Positions 1-6,597 of a stretch of DNA of 7,149 nt are shown here, one piece after another. The DNA is taken from NCBI GenBank assembly GCA_900552995.1, contig USBX01000039.1, positions 1 through 7,149 of the forward strand. Reading direction: 5' to 3'. A model generated the notes under the pieces. It worked only from the letters and a program-made list of their open reading frames with translations. It ran no database searches and had not been told where the DNA came from. The position numbers and the translations under genes were made by a program. Origin of the DNA: an uncultured Collinsella sp. GTDB lineage: Bacteria > Actinomycetota > Coriobacteriia > Coriobacteriales > Coriobacteriaceae. Each line of letters begins with the position of its first letter. Position 1 is the stretch's first letter.

Positions 1-1
1 A

Positions 2-30
2 AAGGGCGCTGACCTTCTGGTCGCGCCCTT
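2..30 (-). terminator. Hairpin downstream of the YhgE/Pip operon, possible terminator
   Basis: AAGGGCGC at 2-9 pairs perfectly with GCGCCCTT at 23-30. Inside this, GACC at 11-14 pairs with GGTC at 19-22, leaving one bulged T and a TTCT loop. Read on the minus strand it lies about 75 bases after the stop codon of the 729-aa gene and runs into T residues at the window edge. That fits an intrinsic terminator for the operon, but any full U-tract would lie outside the window. It could equally serve a convergent gene beyond the edge. Confidence 0.5.
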
Positions 31-33
31 GAA

Positions 34-106
34 ATTGAACGTCAGATTGCCGCTTAGGGACGTTTGCAGCGTCGAGCCGTTACGCGGTTTGGTAAAACCG
101 CGTAAC
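34..106 (-). repeat. 73-bp post-stop repeat, copy A
   Basis: This stretch matches 5442-5513 with only three substitutions and one single-base indel. Shared blocks in plus orientation are ATTGAACGTCAGATTGCCGC, TTAGGG, CGTTTGCAGCGTCGA and a hairpin of GTTACGCGGTTT with AAACCGCGTAAC. On the minus strand it begins inside the stop region of the 729-aa gene, so the element sits directly at the 3' end of the coding sequence. The other copy sits the same way behind prfA, an unrelated gene. Beyond the shared block the copies diverge, and each runs into a different hairpin. No protein is encoded. It may be a mobile or recombining 3'-end element, or a conserved structure for transcription termination or mRNA stability. 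Confidence 0.85.
79..106 (-). terminator. 12-bp perfect hairpin abutting the stop codon
   Basis: GTTACGCGGTTT at 79-90 is the exact reverse complement of AAACCGCGTAAC at 95-106, with a four-base GGTA loop. The outermost base pair uses the first plus-strand base of the stop codon (106-108). No T-run follows on the minus strand, so this is not a textbook rho-independent terminator. It may block 3' exonucleases or act together with the hairpin at 2-30. It is part of the 73-bp repeat. Confidence 0.4.
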
Positions 107-2295
107 TAAATAAGCTTTGTTGACTCCAGCTTTTCGATAATCCAGTCGTTGGCTTTGATGACCGGGCGGCGGAAGACGACGCCCAGTGCCAGCGACGGAA
201 TCAGATAGCTCGCCAGAATGCCAAGTTCAACCCAGTACTCCATATGGTAGGCGCCAGCCATGGCGGCATGCATGGCGTTGATGCCGTGGGTGAACGGCAG
301 GAACGGATAGATCGCCTGGAACACAGGGCCGGTCATCTCGATGGGGAACGTACCGCCCGAACCGCCGACCTGCATAACCAACAGCACGACGGCGAGCGCC
401 TTACCGATATCACCAAACGACACGGTGAGCGTGTAGACGATATTGGAGAACACGAGACTCGCGACCCAGCCGGCAAGTACAAACTGCAGCGGGTTGTCGC
501 ATTGGATGCCAAAGAACAGGATGTCGCCCGCGCACACGAGTGTCGCCTGCAGCAGGGCCAGACCTCCAAAGAACAGGTAGCGGCCCAGGTAGATCTCGTG
601 CAGGCGCACGGGGATCAGCTCGTTGATGAGTTCGTCGTCAACCGAGACCTTCATCATGGCTGCCAGCACGATCGAGCCCACCCACAGCGACAGGATCGTA
701 TAGAACGGCGCCATGGCCGAACCGTAATTGCGGATTGGATAGACCGGCTTACGATCGAGCGCGACGGGACCGGAAAGCGACACGGCCAAACCCTCGGGGT
801 CGTTGCCGATCATCGTCTTGATCGTCGCCAGGTCACCCGACATCAGGGCGCCGTCGAGCTCGTCCTTGAACGCGCTGATCTTGTCCGATGCCTCACCCAG
901 CTGGTCAGAAGCCTTGTTGACGAGCCCTGCAGCCTTGGAGAGACCCTTCGCGAGCGAACCAGAGGCGTCGGTCAGACCGCTCACGGCGCTATCCAAGTCA
1001 CCCGAGATACCGTTCAGGGAATCCAGAACGCCCGAAATGGTCTTCTTGAGCTCCTTGGCCTTAACCGAGAACGTGGAATCGTAGTCGGACTTGGCTCCCG
1101 AGATACCCGCCTTGGCATCGGCGATGGCCTGGTCGACCTCGGCACGCGAGTTGTTGACCTCCGCCATGCCGTCCGAAAGGGACTTTGCGGTCGCCGTCAG
1201 GTCCTTCGCATTGTTGCGGTACTCCACGGCAATTCTGCCCAGCGACGTCGCAGCGGACTCGAGACCGTCTTTGAGCTTGTCATCACTCACCTGGTCGGCA
1301 AGGTTGCGGAGCTGATCGGCCATCGCATCGATATCGTCAGCACGCGTATTGAGCGCCGCTGCGGCTTCGTTGAGCTGAGACACCGTAAGGTCAACATGCT
1401 GATTCGCGGCATCGAATGCCTTCGCAAGCTCGGCGGACACGTTGTCGAACGAGCCCGCGCTTCCGTCAATCGCTGCGTCAACGGCATCGTTGGCGGCCTT
1501 GAGCGCTTCCTTGGAATCATTGATGCCGCTCTTGGCGTGCTCCATCAGCTGCTTCGTCGACTCATCAACGGTGCCCGTCTGCTTGAGCATGCCGCCCGCC
1601 GATGTCAGTGAATCGGACGTGGAGCTCAAAATGCCCGCGAGCGACGTCGCACTCGCCTGAACGTCCTGCAGGTCCTCGACCGAATCGCCCAGCGTCGAGG
1701 ACAGATTGGCGATAAAGTTGCTCACCTGGTCGGTACTCATATAGTCGAGCAGGCTGGACACGGTCTTAAGGCCGATGGTCGTGATGGTCTTGGTAAAGGT
1801 CTCGTTGACCTGACTCTGGACGGCGCTCGAACCCTTTTCAGTCACGATCTGTGCGATGGCGTTGGCCTTCTGGTTCTCATAGAACTCGATATCGGCGTGC
1901 TTCACCTCGGTCGAGAAAAGCGTCATCATGTCAGCGCTAAACGTTTTAGGGATAACGACGGCAGCGTAGTACGCGCCCGACTTAACGCCCTCAATCGCCT
2001 TATCGCGGTCGTTGAGGACGACCCAGTCGAAGTTCTCGTTGCCGCGCAGGGTGGCGGTTACGTTTTCGCCCACGTTGACCTCGACGGGAATCAGATCGCT
2101 CTCGTAACCCTCATCGGTGTTGACCACTGCAATCTTAAGGTTGCCGGTATTGCCGTAGGGATCCCAGCTTCCGGCGATGTTAAACCATGCATAGAGACAT
2201 GGCACGATGATCAGGCCCATCACGACGACCATGCCGATCACGGAGCGAGACACGTTTTGGACATCGCGCTTAAACAGGTGCAGGATGTTTTTCAT
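106..2295 (-). CDS. YhgE/Pip family membrane protein, 729 aa
   Basis: This is a member of the YhgE/Pip family, which includes the Lactococcus phage infection protein Pip and is related to Bacillus YueB and EsaA; a transport role is suggested only by its ABC-2-like membrane fold. Residues 1-14 are cytoplasmic and basic, and TM1 spans about 15-37. The family signature LYAWFNIAGSWDPYGNT follows at 34-50, with YYAAVVIPKTFS at 109-120. Residues about 160-500 form an Ala/Ser/Asp/Leu-rich stalk likely to be coiled coil. The C-terminal membrane domain has helices near 529-548, 572-596, 603-626, 629-645 and 687-708, with GGSGGTFPIEM at 644-654 and LPFTHGIN at 666-673. The start is fixed by a perfect Shine-Dalgarno at 2303-2313, and the upstream stop codon directly abuts the ATG. 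It is a divergent paralogue of its upstream neighbour and probably translationally coupled to it. The substrate is unknown and no ATPase is visible. Confidence 0.93.
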   Translation of the reverse strand: MKNILHLFKRDVQNVSRSVIGMVVVMGLIIVPCLYAWFNIAGSWDPYGNTGNLKIAVVNTDEGYESDLIPVEVNVGENVTATLRGNENFDWVVLNDRDKAIEGVKSGAYYAAVVIPKTFSADMMTLFSTEVKHADIEFYENQKANAIAQIVTEKGSSAVQSQVNETFTKTITTIGLKTVSSLLDYMSTDQVSNFIANLSSTLGDSVEDLQDVQASATSLAGILSSTSDSLTSAGGMLKQTGTVDESTKQLMEHAKSGINDSKEALKAANDAVDAAIDGSAGSFDNVSAELAKAFDAANQHVDLTVSQLNEAAAALNTRADDIDAMADQLRNLADQVSDDKLKDGLESAATSLGRIAVEYRNNAKDLTATAKSLSDGMAEVNNSRAEVDQAIADAKAGISGAKSDYDSTFSVKAKELKKTISGVLDSLNGISGDLDSAVSGLTDASGSLAKGLSKAAGLVNKASDQLGEASDKISAFKDELDGALMSGDLATIKTMIGNDPEGLAVSLSGPVALDRKPVYPIRNYGSAMAPFYTILSLWVGSIVLAAMMKVSVDDELINELIPVRLHEIYLGRYLFFGGLALLQATLVCAGDILFFGIQCDNPLQFVLAGWVASLVFSNIVYTLTVSFGDIGKALAVVLLVMQVGGSGGTFPIEMTGPVFQAIYPFLPFTHGINAMHAAMAGAYHMEYWVELGILASYLIPSLALGVVFRRPVIKANDWIIEKLESTKLI

Positions 2296-5085
2296 TTATG
2301 CCTCACCTCCTTTAGAGTGCTTGCCAAGCGAGGTGGTGTCCCCGTCGTTTCCGTTTACGTTGTCAGCGCCGTCGGCATCTTGAGCCTTACGATGCGCACC
2401 GATATGCGACAGACGGCTCGTAGGCTGTTCGCCTCCCTTGGCGCCACACTCGCTGGCGTTGAGACCAAACATGCGACGGGCGGCAGGGATGGCAGCCGTG
2501 TGCTCGCGCATCTCGCGGCGAAGGTCCTCGTCCGAAAGCGCCGAGATACGCATCTGGGTATTGAGGCTCGCACGGATGTATTCGATGTTGATGAGCCAGC
2601 CGCAGATGGCGATAACCGAAATGATCCAGATAACGAGCAGGATGATCTTGCCGTTATTGTCGATATCGAGCACCGTCGAAAGCACAAAGAGCAGAACCTG
2701 CACGCCTACCACGGCGGCAAAACCGCCCTTGATGTAGTACGGGTAGCGATGCTCAAACGCCACGGCATGATCGAGCAGCTCGCGACGGTACGAATCCGAA
2801 TCGAGCATGACGCGCATGGCCGTGCGCAGCGAATAGCGCTGGCGCGGCAGGTCGTTGGACTCGCAGATCATGAGGCCCGTCGTGGAAAGCTGCTTGTCAA
2901 AGAGCAGGTTGAGGTTGAGCAGCAGCGGACGCAGCTGCAAGCCAATAAAGAGTGCGATGGCAAGGAACACGCCCAGGATGCACAGGTTGAACAGGTAGTT
3001 GAACGAATACATGCCACCGACGGTCTCGCGCAGCAGGTTGATGCCATAGGTGAAGGGCAGCAGCGGATGCAGCCATTGGAAGAAGCCGGGCATCATCTCG
3101 ATGGGATACATGCCCGACGAGCCGGGGATCTGCACAATGACGAGGATGACGCCAATGGCTTTACCGATATGCTTAAACGTGGTGGACAGCGCATAGATGA
3201 TGTTGACGTAGGTGAACGAAATAGCGATGCCGCCCAGTACAAAGAGCAGCGGATTGACGCACTGAACGCCAATGACCAGGTCGCCCACCGTAACGATAAT
3301 GGCCTGGAACGCGCCCAGGATCACCAGCAGCAGCCAGCGGCCAAAGTAGCCCTGACGCGCCGTAAAGCTACCGATGCCCTCGCGGTCGACCTCGAGTTTA
3401 TAGATAGCGATGAGCACATAGCCGCCTACCCACAGCGCCAGATTGGTGTAGAAGGGCGCGATGCCCGAGCCAAAGCTCTTGACCGGATAGATTGACTTGG
3501 ACGTCAGCTCAACCGGAGATGCCATGAAATCTGCCACGTCATTGACGTCGACGTCCATGAGGTCGGCTAACTCGCCCATAGACTCAGAGGTCTGCAGCGC
3601 CGCAATGTCATTGGCGGCGGTCGCGAGCTTGTCCTGAACCTTGGCAAGGGAGGCGTCGGTTTGGGACAGCGTGGTCTTTGCCTGCTTGAGCGTGGCATCG
3701 AGCTGCGCCAGCGTGCCGCGCGCGCTCGCTATCGTGGGGGTCATACCCGACACAATGCCGGTCAAATCGCCCGAAACGGCGGCAAAGGAGTCAAGCGCGC
3801 TCGAAGCCTTCGGAAGTGCGTTCTGACCCAGATCGGTCTGAGCCTGACCGAGGTTAGCCGTACCGGTCTGAATTGCCGCGTTGAGTGCGTTGCTCGCGTT
3901 CGAGATTGCCGTAGCGTCGTTTGCCATGGCGCTCGACTGTGCAGAAAGGCCATCCTTGATGCTCTGCAGCTTCTGGTTTTGCTCGCGAAGCGAATCGATG
4001 GTCGATACAATGCGCGCGTCAATTTCCTCGGAACCTGTCGACGTGTCATTAACGAGAATCTCCAAGTGCCCGATAACGGCCTTATTGTGGTCGATCGTCG
4101 CTTGAAGAGACTCGAGCGAGTTGTCGATACGGGTGGTCGTAGATGTGACCGTACCCGTTAGCTTGCCAATCGCAGCGTTCGCGGAGGCTGACGTCTTGGT
4201 GAGTGCAAGGCTACCTTCCGAGAGTGCCTTGGAGAGCGAGGTGATAGAGTTGCCCGCCGTGGCGCGAGCCTCGCCCAGCAGGTCGTTGCCCTGGGAGATT
4301 GCCTGCGTCAGCGACGGTGCCTGACCTTGCAAGCCGGCAAGCGCCGCATCAGCCGAGGCGATAGCGCCACTCGTCTTATCGATGGCGGCATTCATATCGC
4401 CAATCGAATCGCGCACCTCACCCAAGGTGTCGGATGCCTCGGACACCGAACTTGTCAGCGAGTCCTGAGTCTGGGTTGCCTTGTCCTTTAAATCGACACC
4501 GGCATCCTTGGCGATACCGGCAACAGTCTTGCCTACCGTAGAGACAAATTCCGAGTTGATCTGCTCCTCGATGGTGTTGGCACCGGTATCGGTGACCTTG
4601 GGCGCAATGGCGCTCTTCTTCTCATTGACGTAGTACGTGAGCTTGGGCTGATGGTAGTTGCCGTCGAGCATCGAAACCAGGTTATCCGAGAAGTTCTTGG
4701 GAATCACGATAGCGGCATAGTACTCGCCGCTCTCGACGCCCTCCTTGGCATCGGCCGTCGAGTCGACGAACGTCCAGCCCAACTGATGATTCTCCTTGAG
4801 CTGGTCGACCACTTTGTCGCCAGCGTTGAGCTCACCCACCAAGTCGTTTTGGGTGCCTCGATCGTTGTTGGCGATAGCAATCTTGATGCCTTGGGTGTTT
4901 CCATACGGATCCCAGTTTGCCACGATGTTATACCAGGCATACAGCGAGGGAATAACGCACACGCCTAGGGTAACCACCAGGGCGACGGGGTTCACAAGCA
5001 GTCGCTTAATGTCGCGCTTGAATATCGCAAAGGAGACCTTTGCATCGGATAGTTTGCTGCCGAGACTCACGCTTGGACCATCCAT
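2296..5085 (-). CDS. YhgE/Pip family membrane protein with C-terminal extension, 929 aa
   Basis: This is the first gene of the two-gene operon. Its N-terminal half matches the family: basic residues KRDIKRL at 23-29, TM1 about 31-52, LYAWYNIVANWDPYGNT at 48-64 and YYAAIVIPKNFS at 122-133. A stalk of about 160-510 is rich in Ala, Ser, Thr, Asp and Leu and is likely coiled coil. Five helices follow (about 543-563, 582-606, 612-634, 640-653, 695-718), with PGSSGMYPIEM at 654-664 and LPFTYGIN at 676-683. Unlike its 729-aa partner it continues for about 200 residues: a cytoplasmic stretch, two further helices (about 785-805 and 812-831) and a charged low-complexity tail from about 880. The ATG at 5085 is the only upstream ATG in frame, because a stop lies four codons before it. 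No good Shine-Dalgarno precedes it, so initiation may be weak or use a very short leader. The biochemical role is unknown. Relatives act as phage receptors or as type VII secretion accessories, but no secretion genes are visible here. Confidence 0.92.
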   Translation of the reverse strand: MDGPSVSLGSKLSDAKVSFAIFKRDIKRLLVNPVALVVTLGVCVIPSLYAWYNIVANWDPYGNTQGIKIAIANNDRGTQNDLVGELNAGDKVVDQLKENHQLGWTFVDSTADAKEGVESGEYYAAIVIPKNFSDNLVSMLDGNYHQPKLTYYVNEKKSAIAPKVTDTGANTIEEQINSEFVSTVGKTVAGIAKDAGVDLKDKATQTQDSLTSSVSEASDTLGEVRDSIGDMNAAIDKTSGAIASADAALAGLQGQAPSLTQAISQGNDLLGEARATAGNSITSLSKALSEGSLALTKTSASANAAIGKLTGTVTSTTTRIDNSLESLQATIDHNKAVIGHLEILVNDTSTGSEEIDARIVSTIDSLREQNQKLQSIKDGLSAQSSAMANDATAISNASNALNAAIQTGTANLGQAQTDLGQNALPKASSALDSFAAVSGDLTGIVSGMTPTIASARGTLAQLDATLKQAKTTLSQTDASLAKVQDKLATAANDIAALQTSESMGELADLMDVDVNDVADFMASPVELTSKSIYPVKSFGSGIAPFYTNLALWVGGYVLIAIYKLEVDREGIGSFTARQGYFGRWLLLVILGAFQAIIVTVGDLVIGVQCVNPLLFVLGGIAISFTYVNIIYALSTTFKHIGKAIGVILVIVQIPGSSGMYPIEMMPGFFQWLHPLLPFTYGINLLRETVGGMYSFNYLFNLCILGVFLAIALFIGLQLRPLLLNLNLLFDKQLSTTGLMICESNDLPRQRYSLRTAMRVMLDSDSYRRELLDHAVAFEHRYPYYIKGGFAAVVGVQVLLFVLSTVLDIDNNGKIILLVIWIISVIAICGWLINIEYIRASLNTQMRISALSDEDLRREMREHTAAIPAARRMFGLNASECGAKGGEQPTSRLSHIGAHRKAQDADGADNVNGNDGDTTSLGKHSKGGEA
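2303..2313 (-). promoter_or_regulatory. Shine-Dalgarno inside the end of the upstream gene
   Basis: On the minus strand AAAGGAGGTGA is fully complementary to the usual 16S rRNA 3' end. Ten bases separate GGAGG from the ATG at 2295-2293. The site lies in the last codons of the 929-aa gene, where it encodes Lys-Gly-Gly-Glu just before the final Ala and TAA. It fixes the start of the 729-aa gene and points to coupled translation of the pair. Confidence 0.9.
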
Positions 5086-5116
5086 CCTGTCGTTGAATCA
5101 AATCGTACTATCAACA

Positions 5117-5158
5117 ACCATTGTACGTAGGCGCTTTAGCGTCTCAGCGCACAATGGT
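5117..5158. promoter_or_regulatory. Interrupted inverted repeat, possible operator
   Basis: ACCATTGT at 5117-5124 is the reverse complement of ACAATGGT at 5151-5158. The 26-base centre contains a smaller CGCT-TT-AGCG palindrome at about 5132-5141. The left arm overlaps the TACAAT -10 candidate, so a bound protein or a leader hairpin here could affect transcription. The spacing is wide for a simple dimeric repressor site. Confidence 0.35.
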
Positions 5159-5201
5159 ATCGAGTTTTGCGGGTAGCAATATACTACGAAGACGAATTAA
5201 C

Positions 5202-5216
5202 GTACAGTTGTACAGT
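5202..5216. promoter_or_regulatory. Tandem GTACAGT motif with embedded palindrome
   Basis: GTACAGT occurs at 5202-5208 and again at 5210-5216, an 8-base period. The overlap also forms the palindrome GTACA-GT-TGTAC at 5202-5213. Its position over a possible -35 element suggests a regulator-binding site, but no known regulator is recognised. Confidence 0.35.
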
Positions 5217-5275
5217 ATCTTTAATTTCAGCAGGTCACAAAACCACAACCCGCACAAATTAGCAGTCCGGATAAA

Positions 5276-5332
5276 TAGTCATTGGGGACGTTCTTAAACG
5301 GACTAGTCAAACAAGAACGTCCCCGATGACTA
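5276..5332. repeat. Dispersed hairpin repeat, copy 1
   Basis: The left arm TAGTCATTGGGGACGTTCTT (5276-5295) pairs with 5313-5332 over 20 positions with one mismatch, which is G-U compatible in one RNA orientation. The 17-base loop contains the perfect palindrome GACTAGTC at 5301-5308. The same core (GGGGACGTTC, CTAGTC, AAGAACGTCCCC) recurs at 6792-6847. No coding sequence lies inside. It resembles a REP/REPIN or MITE-type intergenic element, although no transposase is present in the window. Confidence 0.85.
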
Positions 5333-5375
5333 CTTAGGGCCACGAAAGCGTCGCAGGTTGAGCATAAGTCAGCGA

Positions 5376-5473
5376 AAACGCCCCTAAGCGAGCAAGGTGA
5401 CGTGAAAGAGGAGGGAAGCGTACTTTGGTACGCGACCGACGATTGAACGTCAGATTGCCGCTTAGGGGCGTTT
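5376..5473. repeat. Nested long palindrome downstream of prfA
   Basis: AAACGCCCCTAAGCG at 5376-5390 is the exact reverse complement of 5459-5473. Moving inward, GCAA (5392-5395) pairs with TTGC (5455-5458) and TGACGT (5398-5403) pairs with ACGTCA (5447-5452). In the centre, GCGTAC (5418-5423) and GTACGC (5428-5433) form a small hairpin with a TTTG loop. The right arm belongs to the 73-bp repeat copy B. The CCCTAAG part of the left arm could instead pair with CTTAGGG at 5333-5339, which allows alternative folds. The function is not known. Confidence 0.75.
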
Positions 5474-5513
5474 GCAGCGTCGACCGGTTACGCGGTTTGT
5501 AAAACCGCGTAAC
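5442..5513 (-). repeat. 73-bp post-stop repeat, copy B
   Basis: This is the second copy of the element at 34-106. Differences are one base in the TTAGGG block, a GCC/CCG change before the hairpin and a one-base shorter loop. On the minus strand it begins three bases after the prfA stop codon. Here the repeat is also the right half of the long palindrome at 5376-5473, whereas copy A is joined to a different hairpin. The shared unit is therefore modular. Confidence 0.85.
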
Positions 5514-5514
5514 C
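5486..5514 (-). terminator. 13-bp perfect hairpin behind prfA
   Basis: GGTTACGCGGTTT at 5486-5498 pairs exactly with AAACCGCGTAACC at 5502-5514 around a three-base loop. It lies two bases after the prfA stop codon on the minus strand. As in copy A, no T-tract follows. A 3'-end or processing role is more likely than classical intrinsic termination, though termination cannot be excluded. Confidence 0.4.
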
Positions 5515-5516
5515 TA

Positions 5517-6584
5517 CTACACGGCCTGTGCCAGCTTCTCGGCTCGCTCGGCGGCGGCGAGTGCCTCGATGACGGTGCCGAGTTGATCGCCCAGAAGGAC
5601 GCCGTTGTAGGTGGAGTTGAAGCCGATACGGTGATCGGTCACGCGGTCCTGGGGCTGGTTGTAAGTACGGATCTTCTCGGAACGGTTGCCGTGGCCAATC
5701 TGGCTCTGGCGCTCGGCGCCGAGCTCGGCCTGCTGCTTCTCGAGCTCCATCTCGTACAGACGGGCACGCAGCATCTGCATGCAGACCTCGCGGTTCTGGA
5801 TCTGGGAGCGCTGCTCCTGCGACTGCACCACGGTGTTGGTGGGCAGGTGGGTGATGCGCACGGCGGAGTAGGTGGTGTTAACGCACTGACCGCCAGGGCC
5901 GGAGGCACAGTAGGTATCGATGCGCAAGTCGGACTGGTTGATCTGAACGTCGATCTCCTCGGCCTCGGGAAGCACGGCGACGGTTGCCGTGGAGGTCTGG
6001 ATGCGACCCTGGGACTCGGTCTTGGGGACGCGCTGGACGCGATGCACGCCGGACTCGTACTTCATGACGGAGTAGACGCGGTCGCCCTCGACCTTGAACT
6101 CGATGGACTTAAAGCCGCCGGCCTCGCTGGGGCTGGAATCGAGCACGGTGGTCTTCCAGCCACGCGACTCGCAGAAGCGCTGGTACATCTTGTACAGGTC
6201 GCCGGCGAAGATGGCCGCCTCGTCGCCACCGGCGGCGGAGCGAATCTCGACGATGGTGTTCTTGTCGTCGTTGGGGTCGCTCGGGATGAGCATGTACTTA
6301 ATGTCTTCCTCGAGCTGGGGAAGCTTGGCCTCGTTTTCGGAGATGTCCATCTGGAGCATCTCTTTCTCATCGGCATCGGTAGTATCGTGGAGCATTTCCT
6401 TGGCAGCCTCGATGTCATCGAGCGCGCCGATGTACTCGCGCGAAGCGGCAATGAGGTCGGACTGGTGCGCGTACTCCTTGTTGAGACGCGTGAACTCCTT
6501 GATGTCGGAGGCGACGGCCGGGTCGGAAAGCTTCTTCTCGAGCTCCTCGTAGGCCTTGATAATCTTTTCGAGCTTGTCGCGCAT
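5517..6584 (-). CDS. prfA: Peptide chain release factor 1 (RF1)
   Basis: RF1 recognises UAA and UAG in the ribosomal A site and triggers hydrolysis of peptidyl-tRNA in the cytoplasm. The 355-aa length is normal for the family. The N-terminal helical domain covers about 1-105. The stop-codon tripeptide appears as PKT at 187-189 in VQRVPKTESQGRIQTS; this PxT form marks RF1, as RF2 has SPF. The catalytic GGQ is at 231-233 in SGPGGQCVNTTYSAVR, where the glutamine is the usual methylation target. GHGNRSEKIRTYNQPQDRVTDHRI spans 298-320. The start is set by AAAGGAG six bases upstream; the frame is open further upstream but without family sequence. The gene ends in TAG, which RF1 itself reads. prmC, often next to prfA in other genomes, does not follow here: a repeat-rich intergenic region and the YhgE/Pip operon do. 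Confidence 0.98.
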   Translation of the reverse strand: MRDKLEKIIKAYEELEKKLSDPAVASDIKEFTRLNKEYAHQSDLIAASREYIGALDDIEAAKEMLHDTTDADEKEMLQMDISENEAKLPQLEEDIKYMLIPSDPNDDKNTIVEIRSAAGGDEAAIFAGDLYKMYQRFCESRGWKTTVLDSSPSEAGGFKSIEFKVEGDRVYSVMKYESGVHRVQRVPKTESQGRIQTSTATVAVLPEAEEIDVQINQSDLRIDTYCASGPGGQCVNTTYSAVRITHLPTNTVVQSQEQRSQIQNREVCMQMLRARLYEMELEKQQAELGAERQSQIGHGNRSEKIRTYNQPQDRVTDHRIGFNSTYNGVLLGDQLGTVIEALAAAERAEKLAQAV

Positions 6585-6590
6585 GACGGA

Positions 6591-6597
6591 CTCCTTT
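6591..6597 (-). promoter_or_regulatory. prfA Shine-Dalgarno
   Basis: AAAGGAG on the minus strand lies six bases before the ATG at 6584-6582. It settles the prfA start at MRDKLEKI rather than at any of the upstream in-frame ATG codons. Confidence 0.9.

Larger units (their letters stand above)
5101..5216 (-). promoter_or_regulatory. Probable promoter and operator zone of the YhgE/Pip operon
   Basis: This AT-richer stretch lies upstream of the 929-aa gene. Two minus-strand -10 candidates are visible. TACAAT at 5125-5120 is a close match but has no convincing -35. TATATT at 5183-5178 has a weak -35 hexamer, TGTACG, at 5206-5201 with 17-bp spacing. The second would place its -35 inside the GTACAGT direct repeat at 5202-5216. 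Neither has been tested, and only one or neither may be used. Confidence 0.4.

Noticed and set aside
244..1611. A 455-codon open frame on the plus strand
   Set aside because: It lies wholly antisense to the clear YhgE/Pip gene and has a composition typical of GC-rich shadow frames, with no recognisable family motifs.
1897..3495. A 532-codon open frame on the plus strand spanning both YhgE/Pip genes
   Set aside because: It is antisense across the gene junction, rich in Asp/His/Gln/Arg as expected from a complement frame, and has no family signature.
106..5085. A type VII secretion locus, because YhgE/Pip is related to EsaA
   Set aside because: No WXG100 protein, EssC ATPase or other secretion component is present in the window.
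5276..5513. A CRISPR array, suggested by several repeats close together
   Set aside because: The repeats are different palindromic families without regular spacing or spacers, and no cas genes are near.
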